A DNA stretch of 64,000 bases from the NCBI GenBank assembly GCA_010909165.1, contig VJWM01000255.1:62001-126000 (forward strand), read 5' to 3'. The notes beneath the pieces were generated by a model that made no database searches, was not told where the DNA came from, and saw nothing but the letters and a program-made list of their open reading frames with translations. Shown in pieces: positions 24,721 through 35,654 of this stretch. Within the stretch, counting starts at the first letter, position 1. The number at the start of each line of letters is the position of its first letter. The translations under genes were made by a program, and so were the position numbers. Source of the DNA: Anthoceros angustus (taxonomy: Eukaryota > Streptophyta > Anthocerotopsida > Anthocerotales > Anthocerotaceae).

Positions 24721-25329
24721 TTTTACTATAGAAGTAGTAATATCCATTGTAAAATCCATAGTAATGTCCATGGTAAAAGTATACTTTTCCTAGTAGTGAC
24801 GGTTGACGCCACTCCGACATGTAGCTCTCACAACATTTGCAACATGGGTCCCTAGTTGCTTCTTAGTTGATGGTTGTTTAGCAGAGATAGGTGCCTTAAA
24901 ACAAGTACGAGGGGCGGCAACATACATGTTGTGTTGCGCTTATGACATGTAAGGAAGGCATGGCAGCGGAACCTTTTGAAGAAGGTAAAGTGCATTATTG
25001 CAAGGAAGAAGATCTGGGCAGCTCTTGCGGAGATCATGTATGTCGTAGGCCACAATACACAAGATGGTACTGTCGCATGGGGTAAGGTATTGTTAGACTT
25101 CTTCTATAAGGAGTGGCACGGAAGTCAACCAACCTTTGTTGAGTATTTCAAGAAGCAGTGGGTGACTCTATAAGTATTATTCTCAGCCTTAAGTGCACTA
25201 ATTTCCTTGTGCGGTAAGGATTGCTTGAATGGATGTTGACATGGTATCGGCTATGTGTAATGTTTCACATTTCTTTATGGCAGACATGGCATTGAAGAAC
25301 TGCAGGATGTTTCCCCATGCTGGACAAGA
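24721..25329. other. Flanking sequence between copia remnant and P450 fragment
   Basis: Starts with an AT-rich stretch (24700-24790) in which short words such as AGTAATATCCATTGTAAAAT recur in altered form, possibly the end of another element. No gene is recognised. Confidence 0.4.
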
Positions 25330-25620
25330 CACCACGTCAACTTTGGTGAGTTTGTATCTCTGGAGGATTCTGGGAATCACGGTCTTGGCTTCCATGGAGC
25401 GGAAGTTGAGCCCCAGACAAATCCGTGGCCCAGCGCTGAAAGGGATGTAGACCAGCGCGTTTCGGGAGGTTGCCGCGGACACTTCGTGGGGCTTGAAATC
25501 CAAGTAGTCATCGCCCCAAATCTCCGGCAACTGATGCATCACGACGATGGGAATTTGCACAAATGTGCCAGGAAGCATCTCCATGTTCCCAAGCTTGTGC
25601 CGCTCCTTCACCACCCGTGA
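25330..25620 (-). pseudogene. Cytochrome P450 C-terminal fragment
   Basis: On the minus strand one frame gives the C-terminal signature of a plant P450: ERHKLGNMEMLPGTFVQIPI, then LPEIWGDD, then the heme loop PFSAGPRICLGLNF followed by the helix-L pattern SMEAK and ILQRY. The usual PERF motif has become KPHEVS. The I-helix, ExxR and everything N-terminal are missing; upstream is C-rich low-complexity DNA and downstream the homology stops. Clan CYP72 is a guess from the IPI and IWGDD style. P450s often act on terpene synthase products, so its place in this cluster may be meaningful. Confidence 0.75.
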
Positions 25621-26010
25621 CAAGCTGCAGGCCGCCCCGGCCCCGCTGCGTTCGGCCGCGCCTCGGCCTCGCCTGTCCGCGCCCTCCCGTCCCGCGGCCT
25701 CGACCCGTCCGCGCGCTTCGACCCGCGCCCTCCCGTCCTCGCACCTCCCCACCCCGCCTCCCACAACACCACGCCCTCCCCGCGTCCCGTGCCCTCCCGC
25801 CACACCACGCCCTCGCATCCCCGCGCCCTCCTCGTCGTCGCCTCCCGTCCTCGCACCCTCCCCGCCACAGCGCACCTCCCGTCCCTACCCACCCGCTCCC
25901 GACGCCAGGCCATGCCCTTCCCCACCCACCATTCTGTTCCCCGTCCACTGCGCCCCCATCCCAATCCGATTCCCGCTCTTGGATCCCTCTCCCGCTACCT
26001 TTAGATCGCT
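25621..26010. repeat. C-rich, purine-poor low-complexity tract
   Basis: Long run dominated by C on the plus strand with recurrent CCTCCCG, CCCGTCC and CGCCCTCC words. It opens long but meaningless Pro/Arg/Ser-rich frames on both strands. No gene is called here. Confidence 0.7.
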
Positions 26011-26343
26011 CCTGGCTTCCGCTCCCCGCTTCCTTCAGATCCTCGCTCTTGGCTTCCGCTCCACTCTTGGCTTCTGCTCCATGTTTATATGTTTGTCTTT
26101 GGCTTTCGTTTGTTTGAAACAGCCTAAGTTTAGTTCATACTCCTCGCGCACAGTTCTGAAATTAAGCATGGTTTATATCACAACCTCGTTGTGGTGTGGG
26201 TGCGCATACTAGGGTTGTGCCGTGCGTGCTCGGTAAAATACGGCAGTGACCGGCCCTGTATGGACCGTTACTGGTGTTGTGTGCAGTGCATACTATGATG
26301 AGAGAGAAATCGTGATACGTGGGGCATGGCATGCCACATGATA

Positions 26344-26885
26344 CAGTCCACCCCCCCTAATTGGGACTGGATCGGAGTGCCTTTAGAGGTCCCATTAAGG
26401 GAGGTGTCCCGATTATATTTTCCCTATTTAAAAATAATAAAAATATTATAAAATCTAAAAAATCAAAAAATACCCAAAAACAAAGAAAATTTTAAATTTT
26501 GATTGATAGGTTTCACTAAAAATAACTTTTACCACTTCTCTATATAGTTGTTTGAAAGCTAGCGCTTTCTCTAAGCAACATCAAAAAACCTATACCTATC
26601 ATAAAGGAAAAAGCTTAGCTTAAGAGTCTTCAATCACACCTAAAAGTCTATTGTGCTTTGAAATTATCGATTCTTTTTTCTTTCTTTTTTAATTTTTTTT
26701 AGTAAAAAAAATAGAAATCCCATTTAGGGAGGTGAAACTAACATGAATGTATGTTTCAAAAGGTCCCAATTATCATTTAGGGAAAAATCCCATTTATTAC
26801 ATTGTAAACTAAAGGGAGTAGGATGGGAGGTCCCATTTAGAGAGGAATCCCATTTATAGAGTTCCCAATTAGGGGGGGCCGACTG
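26344..26885. mobile_element. Non-autonomous Tc1/mariner-like MITE with TA target duplication
   Basis: A 542-bp AT-rich element. The left end CAGTCCACCCCCCCTAATTG and the inverted right end CAGTCGGCCCCCCCTAATTG form terminal inverted repeats of about 22 bases, flanked on each side by TA (26342-26343 and 26886-26887). Inside, GGTCCCATTTAG, ATCCCATTTA and similar words recur in both orientations near both ends, like transposase-binding subterminal repeats. There is no ORF for a transposase. CAGT ends plus TA duplication fit the Tc1/mariner/pogo group; the exact family is not known to me. Confidence 0.85.
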
Positions 26886-26887
26886 TA

Positions 26888-27989
26888 TTCTATACACGTG
26901 AAGCATTAATTGCTTCGGAGATTGAGACGCAGGCGTGTGGCCTCGACCGCAAGTCCACCGGGAACTATGTGCGTAGATATTATTAAGTATAATATAGATA
27001 ACCACGCATCATGGCATCTGACGCCACTTCATGAAGGCACGAGTATAGTCTCTGGCACGAGTATAGTCTCTTCCTGTTGGGATGATACGATGTGTAACAT
27101 AGGGGAATCCGAACCCTTGCTGAAGATTTCTCCCCCGGGGTTGTTTTGATTTATTTTTAAAATACTAAATTAAAAAAAAATCTGACGCCACTTGGCACAA
27201 GGTCATGCCATGTGGCAGTATTCACGCCACGTAATCGTATTATATATTTCTCAGTATAGTATACGGAACCCCGGTTTGTACGCGGGGAGCTGCAGCATGT
27301 GCAAGCCCGCAGGTTGGGTTGAGGACGAATAGTCGACACCGAAAAAAAACGAAAAAAGCTTGGGTTGAAGAACAGGTCGTTCGCTTGGATAGGCAGATTG
27401 CCTTGGTGGCTCCACTTGGACGGATAAGCTCGAACCTGGCAGGCGTGTCAGCATCGGAAATACGTAACTGCTGGAACCGGATGCATATATGTTATGTCGG
27501 CAGGCTAGGGGAAGCTTTCTGAGGCCGTTGGAGCCCTGGCATTGCTGGCGCAGACAGACTCAGCTATATCTCAAGAACTCTGTGCAGAGAATAAGGGTTT
27601 GGTTGTGTATTGTGTGGCGACGAGTGCCTCACCAGCTCACTGTCAAACTTGGGTACCACATTTCGACTGGGGAATCCTATCTTGCGGATGTATGCATGTG
27701 GAGATAGGCTTCAGAAGGCTGCATTGATGTGATTCACAAGCGTAGGCAAACCAAATTTTTCCATGTGATGTACCTGCACTGCTTATGGACAACCCAAATG
27801 TCTCCATGTGCACTTTAATTGGTTGCACAGTGTCCTCTTCACCTGTTTGTTGGCACCTACCCGGTGGACATGCATGCAAAATTGGGGAACTGGAAGATGA
27901 CCGCAGGGTTTTGGGCGCTTGGCCATAAAAGTTCCGTTGACACGGACCGTGCTGATTGCTGGGTATTCCCAGCAAGAGCTCGGACATAA
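26888..27989. other. Unassigned sequence left of the terpene synthase fragment
   Basis: AT-rich on the left, balanced on the right. CACGAGTATAGTCTCT is duplicated at 27038 and 27058. Short open frames only; nothing recognised. Confidence 0.4.
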
Positions 27990-28290
27990 GGCACTAGTAA
28001 TCCTGGAGTGGTTTATTATGTCGATGGAATCCTCTCCTCCCTTGTAGATAGAAGGACATCGCATCGTTACAGAAGTTAATCGCATTGATGATCAGGTCGA
28101 GGACCATCGGATAAAGCTGGTTGTAGAAGAAATAGTCCTCTTGCGAGGCAGAGCCCGAGGACGATGTGTGCATGATGACGATGTATGTGTGACCTCAACA
28201 TGCCGGACTTGTAGCGCGCGAGGAATCTGGGGAGCTGAGTCATATATGTCAGGACTGTGCTGAATCGGATGCCCTCGGATGCTCCTCATT
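27990..28290 (-). pseudogene. Terpene synthase (MTPSL) fragment, degenerate
   Basis: On the minus strand this matches the C-terminal third of the full-length copies (their 30775-31050), covering the part that encodes the DRFFYNSLYP region and the PQLPRFF region, but with several indels that break the frame. The match stops at about 28290 at the equivalent of the GATGCTCCTCAT word. The next base begins a fragment of the EF-hand-like gene in plus orientation. Confidence 0.8.
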
Positions 28291-28690
28291 TTCCACATCA
28301 ACCGTGGGTGTCTGTTGCCTCCTTGCCAGATGGGTTGCTTTTCCTGGCTGGCTTACGTTTTGTGAATCGTCCCCCGTAGAGAGGAGAAGGTTGCGAGCCT
28401 GCTGGCGGCTGCAGTGGCTGCATTCTGGCCATGGAGGAGCTCCGAACCTTTATGATAGGCTTGTCCCCTGAACCGTGCCTCTTATTTTGGTGGTCCCTTG
28501 GATCGGGCAGCAGCCCATTTTCTTGTATTTGGCAGGTTGAGAGAAACAAGGCAGCTTTGGATGCGTCAGCTCTGTTGTTGGGAGCATCCAGGTGCCTCTT
28601 CAAATACATCTCCGACGAGCTACTAGGTCTCCCGCAGGAACAGGGTGAAGCTTCACCTTATTCTAATGGCATGCCATCAACATCCGTCTC
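28291..28690 (+). pseudogene. EF-hand-like gene fragment B
   Basis: Matches copy A from about 21605 to 22005: ATCAACCGTGGGTG, the GCTGGCTTACGTTTTGTGAA word, the EELRTF exon and the AERNKAALDA exon. It starts exactly where the terpene synthase fragment ends, so it is a chimeric junction and not a gene. Confidence 0.8.
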
Positions 28691-28959
28691 TTCCCGATGA
28701 CGTAAAGCGACCTCAAGACCTGGACATGAGAGAGAAACAGGCAATCGTCGTGGACAGATCTAGAGTCGAACCCTTCCAAGTTTTGTTCTCCCTTCGACAT
28801 GGTTGCGGAAACTGATACCAGGGCTCTCCCAATCGTCGGACTCGATTTCGTGTGTTTATATTTCAGAGACATGATGTGCTCCATTTCGTGTCTGTGATTG
28901 AGACATGATGTATCGTTCTACTTACATACCTACATTGCATGAAAAAATGTCACCCCTGG

Positions 28960-30415
28960 TGTCGGAAGGTCTCATCAAATGCTTCCTCAAAGTCGACAAA
29001 GCAAAATTATACAAGCTTCCCCACACATGCCCTCCTCCACCATCCCCTCTGGAATGAGCCATCTCATGCCTGGATCCGCCATAGCCTGGATGCACCCGGT
29101 TCCCTATAGCCGTTTTTTTACCGTGACCACGGTTCTGCCTGGTTGGGGACGTTTTCTCAACCATTCCTTGCGTCCTGCCCCGCGCTGGATGCGCCTTTTC
29201 ATCGCGGTCAATACGGTACAGACCGTGGCTTTCTGCTTTGAAAATAGGGGGCACACAAAATGGGTGGGGCATCCCGCCTCATGGTTTCGCGGTGAGCAAG
29301 CTTCTCGTCTCTGGGATAGTCTTGTGAATGGTGCCCCGCAGAGGAGCAAGTGGGGAGCCTGGTGGCGGCGGCAGAGGCCAGAAGAGCTGCCCGCCTTTAT
29401 GGTAGGTCTTGTCTCCTGAACCGTGCCTCGTTTTGGTACTCCCTTGGAGCGGGCGGCAGCTCATTATCTTGCATCTGGCAGGCTGAAAGAAACAAGGCAG
29501 CTTTTGATGCAGTCAACTTTTTGTCCGGATGGAAGGGAGCATCAAGGTGAGTCTTCAGACACATCTCCGTTGAGCTACTAGGTCTCCAGCAGCGACAGGG
29601 TGAACCGCCTCCTTAGTCTGATTGTTCGCCATCAGCATTCACAATGCCGAGTCTTGCCCACAAGGAGGAATGAGGGGAGCCGGTGCTGAATTCGAAGGCT
29701 ATGTGGGATGGGTGGGAGCCTCGGTGGCCTGGTGACTGTGGACCAGGTGACCCCTAGCAGCTACCAGCTTGCCTTGCCCTTGCCCGAGTTTCTTCCGCTT
29801 TGAGAAACAGGATGCATTGAACACAGCCTGCTGGCAAGGTCACGAATTTGTGCAGCAATTCGCCAGTGCGGAAAGGAACTCATTTCTGGCCGAACACGGT
29901 GCTATTGAACCACCTATCATGTACTTACAGCCTGCAGTGAGTAAAGCCAAGATTGATCATCTTACAAGTGCAAAGCTGGTCAGGGCTGCCCTGCTGTTAA
30001 GCCAGGTACTGCACGTTAGTGTGTATTTTCTGTTTCTCCATAGCAACTTGATTGATCTTCTCAAGTTGTGACTGTTCTTTCCTGCTTCTTTGCAGTTATG
30101 TACTCTGGTATCCAATCTTGTCCATCCATGTGAGACGATGGAGAATACTACAGGTGGCTGTGAGTGTACGGCCTGTATTGCTGAAACCGCCCGTGCGCTC
30201 TCCCGGATGCCGATGTCTCAGCATGCTGAGCCAGCTCTTTGTTTTTTGTTTTGTCCAGCCTTCCTGAGATGGATTCTAACATGGTAAAGCTAAATTTTAA
30301 GTCGATGAAAGTCAAAACGTAACGGCCAACCAGAAACCAGAACGGAGTGTGAAGAGTCATCATCTTCAACGATACATAGATACATTACCTTGGAAATGGA
30401 TATTAGAGTTAAGTG
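28960..30415 (+). pseudogene. EF-hand-like gene fragment C with downstream flank
   Basis: From about 29320 to 30415 it matches copy A (21690-23440) with a large internal deletion that removes most of the helical exon and the first EF-hand. The last part matches the 3' flank of copy A. The left part, 28960-29320, is not in copy A but is shared with fragment E (40330-40660), so C and E have a common immediate ancestor. Frames are broken. It is convergent with terpene synthase TPS1. Confidence 0.8.
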
Positions 30416-30542
30416 AGATTTCATACTTATCTAACAATCATCATTACCACACCCACATTGCACTTTCTGCTCGTTCTCAATCTGGATAGTACAGAAGTAG
30501 CTGCAGTGAGCACACTCTGATTGTCTTGTACGTGTTGAAAGC

Positions 30543-31823
30543 CTATGCCCAGAAGCCGCCGTCATACCACCCACCCAGAACTTCGTCCAGTCGATACCGT
30601 TTGATCCCGATATGCCAACTCATGTATCCCTGAAAGAATTTCACAATCCTGTCCTTGATTGCATCAGAACCCGTCCTATCGGCCAGGGCCATCACTCTTG
30701 TCCTCGCCAGGATGACAGCCTCCACTCTGTCCCGAAGAGAGTGAAGAAGCGGCAGGCTGTGAATCCTGGAGTGGCTCACAATGCCGATGGCGTCCTCTCC
30801 TTGCTGTAGCTCCTTGTAGAAGGACAACACATCGTTGCCGAAGTCGAAACAATCCATGAGGTCGGGAACCATCGGATACAGGCTGTTGTAAAAGAATCGG
30901 TCATCTTGCGACGCAGAGTTCGAGGACGATGGTTGCATGATGACGAAGTATGCGTAGACCTCAGCTATGCCAGACTTGTAGCGGAAGAACCTGGGGAGCT
31001 GAGGCATGTCAGAAGTGTACTCAATCGGATGCTCCTCATAGTGCTGCTCCTGCAGGTTGGCCTCCATGAAGTCAAACATGGCCTTGATCATGAGGCTGTG
31101 CAGCCGGATGTCCGTGGGCAAGAAGGGGTTCTGGTCCGTCTTGAGGAAGACGATGAATTTCTCCAGCACCTCGTGCAGGTCGCCCCGGCCGGGGTACCGC
31201 CTCGCGTATCCCTCTGGGTCGGTGAACTTCATCTGAAACAAGCGCAAGTCCTCCAGGTATCTCTCTCGCGCCGCCCCTTTCAGATTCCCTGCCAGATCGT
31301 CCACGAATATGGCCAGAGCCGTGAAATGTCCGATCTTTGCTTGCAGGTCGACCGGGTGGAAGCTGTATATTAGATTACCAAAGCCAGCGGCCACTTTGAT
31401 TAACCCTTCCGGCAGGTGGGATCCGCCGTTTGCTTTCAGCCCTGCGGCGACGGTGTCCAGCAGCTCAGGGTAGCAGAACTGCGGGGACTTGGAGAAGGAC
31501 ACGCTTTGCAGGAAATCAATATACACACGCCTCAGCACGCTGGTGTTCATGCCACCGCCACCTTCATCGCTCCTCACAGGCCTGCCAACGGGAGCATTCT
31601 TGGCAGGAGCAGCGGACTCTTCCTGGCGTCTCATAGAAACAGAAAGAGAATCAACACGCGGGGCCTTGTGCTTCAAGCTGGAAGCAACTGGAAGTCTCAA
31701 GACCAAAGAATTCGCAGCGGCTTGTTCTTGTTGTAGCAAAGCAACTGCCCTGCAGCTCCTGCTACTTGTAAAGACACACATCGATATCACACTGGCCGTG
31801 GCCGTTAACCTGCACACATCCAT
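30543..31823 (-). CDS. Microbial-type terpene synthase-like protein (MTPSL), copy TPS1
   Basis: Class I terpene synthase of the microbial-like group found in non-seed plants; product unknown. A single uninterrupted ORF of 426 residues from the ATG at 31823 (MDVCRLTATAS). An in-frame upstream ATG at 31973 would add 50 residues but is less likely, since TPS2 and TPS3 share the MD start. The first 55 residues are Ser/Ala/Arg-rich and could be a plastid signal. The metal motif is DDLAGN at residues 175-180, and the second metal (NSE) motif NDVLSFYKE is at 330-338. The C-terminus has the WHIGIKRYRL pattern with the RY pair typical of bacterial and fungal class I enzymes. Lack of introns in an intron-rich region suggests a retroposed or transferred ancestor. 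TPS2 is nearly identical. Confidence 0.9.
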   Translation of the reverse strand: MDVCRLTATASVISMCVFTSSRSCRAVALLQQEQAAANSLVLRLPVASSLKHKAPRVDSLSVSMRRQEESAAPAKNAPVGRPVRSDEGGGGMNTSVLRRVYIDFLQSVSFSKSPQFCYPELLDTVAAGLKANGGSHLPEGLIKVAAGFGNLIYSFHPVDLQAKIGHFTALAIFVDDLAGNLKGAARERYLEDLRLFQMKFTDPEGYARRYPGRGDLHEVLEKFIVFLKTDQNPFLPTDIRLHSLMIKAMFDFMEANLQEQHYEEHPIEYTSDMPQLPRFFRYKSGIAEVYAYFVIMQPSSSNSASQDDRFFYNSLYPMVPDLMDCFDFGNDVLSFYKELQQGEDAIGIVSHSRIHSLPLLHSLRDRVEAVILARTRVMALADRTGSDAIKDRIVKFFQGYMSWHIGIKRYRLDEVLGGWYDGGFWA

Positions 31824-31993
31824 ATTGGGCCCAAGAATATACAAGGAACAAAACAATATACAGGGCCTCAGCACAAAGAGGCAGCGTCTGTACTCTCCTC
31901 TGCCAGTTGGTGGGCACTGGGCACACATGATCTCACCTATTATACGTACTCTCCTCTTCCACTTGGTGAGCACTGGGCAGACATAATCTCACC

Positions 31994-32028
31994 TGTTATA
32001 TTATATTATATTATATTATATATATTTT
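31994..32028. repeat. TTATA/TA microsatellite
   Basis: About six TATAT/ATATT-type units directly upstream of TPS1. It may lie in its promoter. Confidence 0.8.
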
Positions 32029-32124
32029 TTCGGGAAGACGGTATGCTGAAACGATTCTTGGCAAGAACGATATGCTGAAACGATTCTTGGCAAGAACCTC
32101 CAAGGTTCTGGACAGAAGACAAAA

Positions 32125-32175
32125 AAGAAATGGAAGAAGAATTTTATTGAAGTCCACTAAGGACAGACTTTCTAG
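32125..32175 (-). repeat. SINE-like repeat, 3' end only
   Basis: On the minus strand this reads GTCCTTAGTGGACTTCAAT, then AAAATTCTTCTTCC, the 3' end of the repeat family seen whole at 3018-3240. It lies in the sequence shared upstream of TPS1 and TPS3. Confidence 0.75.
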
Positions 32176-32228
32176 GAATGGCCCTTTCGAGATTCCCGAC
32201 CCCTGACATATGTTACTGTATCGCTCCA

Positions 32229-32327
32229 CCCCTTTCACATATTCCCAGGCAGCGGACTGCATCTGTACTTGTCCTTACATAAGCGCCGGCCTTTCACATA
32301 TTCCCAGGCAGCGGACTGCATCTGTAC
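32229..32327. repeat. Tandem duplication, about 61-bp unit, second copy split by a hAT MITE
   Basis: The unit starting CCTTTCACATATTCCCAGGC occurs at 32229 and again at 32290. The first copy continues through ATCTGTACTTGTCCTTAC. The second is interrupted after ATCTGTAC by the element at 32328 and resumes after it at 32765, so copy one preserves the empty insertion site. Confidence 0.88.
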
Positions 32328-32764
32328 CAGGGTGTCATTTTGACCGAGTACTAGCTCAGTCCCCGGGACCGCCTAGCCTGGCTACGCTCGGTCCCGGACC
32401 GAGCAGGGACCGTGCCTTTTTGCGACCCTTGGTCATTAAATATAATAAATATTAAATAAATAATTTATAAATAATAATATAAAAGACTGCAGACTGCGGA
32501 GTCCACAGGCTGCAGCCCAGCCGGCAGACTGCAAACTGCGTCCATAATAAGATGTCCATGTGTCCATAATAAATATAAATCCTTGGATATAAAATTAAAT
32601 AATTTACTAATTTTAAACCGTACCTTTTATGAACCCTCGGTCCCATAAGGTAATAGGAGACCGAGGGTGGGGACCGGACTCCTGAAGAACCTCCGGTCCC
32701 GTGTTTTTTTTAACACATGCCGGGACCGGGACCGAGCTTGGGACGGGGTCAAAATGACACCCTG
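32328..32764. mobile_element. Non-autonomous hAT MITE with perfect 8-bp target-site duplication
   Basis: A 437-bp element. The left end is CAGGGTGTCATTTTGACC and the right end is its exact inverse GGTCAAAATGACACCCTG. The flanking 8 bases ATCTGTAC are identical on both sides (32320-32327 and 32765-32772). CAGGG ends with an 8-bp duplication are the hAT hallmark. Subterminal regions are rich in GGGACCG/CGGTCCC words in both orientations, with an AT-rich core and no transposase ORF. Confidence 0.93.
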
Positions 32765-32887
32765 ATCTGTACTTGTCCTTACGTTAGCGCCCGCCTGGCT
32801 GCGCCACCCAGCACCTATGCCGCGCACCTTGACACCAACTGCAGGCAGTGCCCAGCCCAACTTGTCGGGCAGGGGGCAGGAGGCATG

Positions 32888-34735
32888 GGGCAGGGGGCAG
32901 GCGGTTTATTTGTCGGCAATATGACCAAGAATCTCCTAATATGGAATACCGATGTGGTCACTCAGCATCGTGTGTGTGACTTTGTTTTTTATGGGTGTAC
33001 GCTACGGAAACATCTTTCATATACTTACGTACAATACACATATAATACGTGCCACATCAGCTTGTGTAGTTTACGCGGGGCAAAGCTTTTCTAGGACACG
33101 ATGATAGCATGGTGTTCCGATTGCGTCATGCACATGTTTTCTTTTTAGGGTTTTGGGGTTCCATGTTAAACAGACGGCCAAGACACACATACTGCACCTC
33201 CATATGGGGCAGGCCTAGGAAACGTTGCAGTCCTGTATACAGCCAATGCCAAACATTGCAGCCTTGCACGTAAAGGCAAAGGCACTCAGCCGCGCCGCAA
33301 ACATAGATGATGAGTGTAGCACAAATGCAATTGCAAACGGTAAGCGCAGCGCAAACGCAACCACTCACATATAGCGCCCAGTGCCGTAATGGCGCGCAAT
33401 GCAAATGACCCCAAACTCAACCCTAAACCCAAGAGATGAAAATTTTCTGTGTATCGTGAAAGCTTTGTGTGCATCATGGGGTAGGTTGACAACATCGGTG
33501 CACTGGGGGCCGCAGCCCCGACCGATGAGGTCATGCGTGACATACCGAAATAGTTCCGCCGTATGCAGCGGGACTATTTCTTTTTGTCCACAACCCTAAA
33601 AACCTGTGGATGCCGCGTGACCAGATCGGTATTCCATACTCCTATGTCTACATCGATGTGGACTTTTTAATGATTCCTTTCCGTATGCAGGGAGGCTTTC
33701 AAGGATACCATCTCTTATTGCATGTTGCTCCTCAGCCACATGGAAGGCTTAGAGCGCCGGCCAGCCGGCACCCAGATTGCGGATGCCCAAGACACACATT
33801 GCGGAGAGGCGATGGGCGGCGGGCGGAGGCATGGGGCGGGCGGCGGTTTATTTGTCGGCAATATGACCAAGAATCTCCTAATATGGAATACCGATGTGGT
33901 CACTCAAAGATCGTGTGTGACTTTGTTTTTATGGGTGTACGCCTTTTAAACATCTTTCATATACTTACGTACAATACACATATAATACGTGCCACATCAG
34001 CTTGTGTAGTTCACAGGCAAAGCTTTTCTAGGACACGATGATAGCATGGTGTTCCGATTGCGTCATGCACATGTTTTCTTTTTAGGGTTTTGGGGTTCCA
34101 TGTTAAACAGACGGCCAAGACACACATACTGCACCTCCATATGGGGCAGGCCTAGGAAACGCGCCTGTGATATGTAATGCCAAACATTGCGCCTTGCACG
34201 TAAAGGCAAAGGCACTCACGCTACAATAAACATAGATGATGAGTGTAGCACAAATGCAATTGCAAGCGGTAAGCGCAGCAAACGCAACCACTCACATATA
34301 GCGCCCGGTGTAATGGCGCGCAATGCAAATGACCCCAAACTCAACCTAAACCCAAGAGATGAAAATTTTACATGTATCGTGAAAGCTTTGTGTGCATCAT
34401 GGGGTAGGTTGACAACATTTGCTTGGGGCCAGCCACCGATGAGGTCATGCGTGACATCGAAATAGTTCCGCCGTATGCGGACTATTTCTTTTGTCCACAA
34501 CCCTAAAACTGTGGATGCCGCGTCATTTCCAGATTCCATACTCCTATGTCTACATCGATGTGGACTTTTTAATGATTCCTTTCCGTATGCAGGGAGGCTT
34601 TCAAGGATACCATCTCTTATTGCATGTTGCTCCTCAGCCACATGGAAGGCTTAGAGCGCCGCCACCGGCGGCACCTGATTGGATGCCCAAGACACACATC
34701 GCACTCCATATGGGGCGGGCGGGAGGCATGGGGCG
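32888..34735. repeat. Large tandem duplication, unit about 0.94 kb, two copies
   Basis: The second copy (from about 33830) repeats the first with most words unchanged: GCGGTTTATTTGTCGGCAAT at 32901 and 33843, and GGAGGCTTTCAAGGATACC at 33691 and 34592. The copies differ by many small indels, mostly losses of G/C-rich bits in copy two. Short open frames show no recognisable protein, and I could not assign it to a transposon class. Confidence 0.88.
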
Positions 34736-35640
34736 GGCGGGAGGTCGAGGGGGACGACCCATGGAGGGGCCTACAGTGTCCTCCAGATTCACGGGTATGA
34801 AGACAGGGACTCGTGTGGGAAATGAAGGCAGGGTGGGAACGATGCAACAGGTTATAGTAGTCGGTCATAAACCGAGGCTCCAGTTGGCGGCAAAAAGAAA
34901 AAAGAAGTCCAAGAAGGATACAGGGAGTGAAGCTCATCAGGATAACATAGCGATTGTGCATGTGCGGACAAATGAAGAAGGACTCGAAGATGCCATTCCG
35001 GAATCGGAGCCATTGACAAGAATCAGGGACTCTAACAGCGTCTGTGTAGAAAGGGGTTTCTCCTGTCAAAAGGGGTTTTGGAAAAAATCCCCACCCTATT
35101 TCGCCGGAAATTGAAGTTGTTTTTGTAAAATTGTTGGTTTTTGTAGGTCTTCATCCATCGGTTTCGGGAATTCTCGGCTCCGGCACCACTTCCTGTCAAG
35201 TCATTTACACCGCGCTGGCGCCTTGTACTCAGGTTCATGGCGATTTGGTCAGTGTGATGAAGGGCCAGTGACCTCATTGTTCTACAATTTCGTCATGTCC
35301 GTAGTTTCTGCATTTTGTGTGGTTTTGTATGTTTTTGTATACCAGGGGGGCCTAAGCGCGCATAAGTGCGCGCCTAAATAACGCTATGCGCAAACTTGTG
35401 CACGCACTGTGCAAAAAGAACGCAAAAAATGATCTTCTAATGGAGAAACATGTCCTTTTGGAGGTCTGAGGATGTGTCGGAACTCCCGACAAAATAAGAA
35501 GTAGTAGACATCGGCGGAGGTTTACCGAGACTGCTCTCATATATCTATCTTATGTCCTAATGCGACGAAGAACACCCTATCCCCTTTTTATCCTTTACGG
35601 TATTTCCGTCTCTTGCGGCAGTGATCTAGTACCGGGTTAT
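34736..35640 (+). other. Unassigned region with a Lys-rich open frame
   Basis: The plus frame from about 34740 to 35114 is open and includes RFTGMKTGTRVGNEGRVG, a basic run LAAKRKKKSKKDTG and an acidic stretch. It may be an exon remnant of the element that also carried the DNA-methylase piece, but nothing proves it. 35115-35640 shows no feature. Confidence 0.3.
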
Positions 35641-35654
35641 CATCAAACATGCCA

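Noticed and set aside
25547-26212. 221-residue and 184-residue plus ORFs rich in Pro/Arg/Ser
   Set aside because: Low-complexity C-rich tract without conserved residues; open in several frames on both strands.
30906-31373. 155-residue plus-strand ORF opposite TPS1, repeated at 38604-39071 opposite TPS2
   Set aside because: It is the antisense frame of the terpene synthase. Its conservation follows from the near-identity of the two genes.
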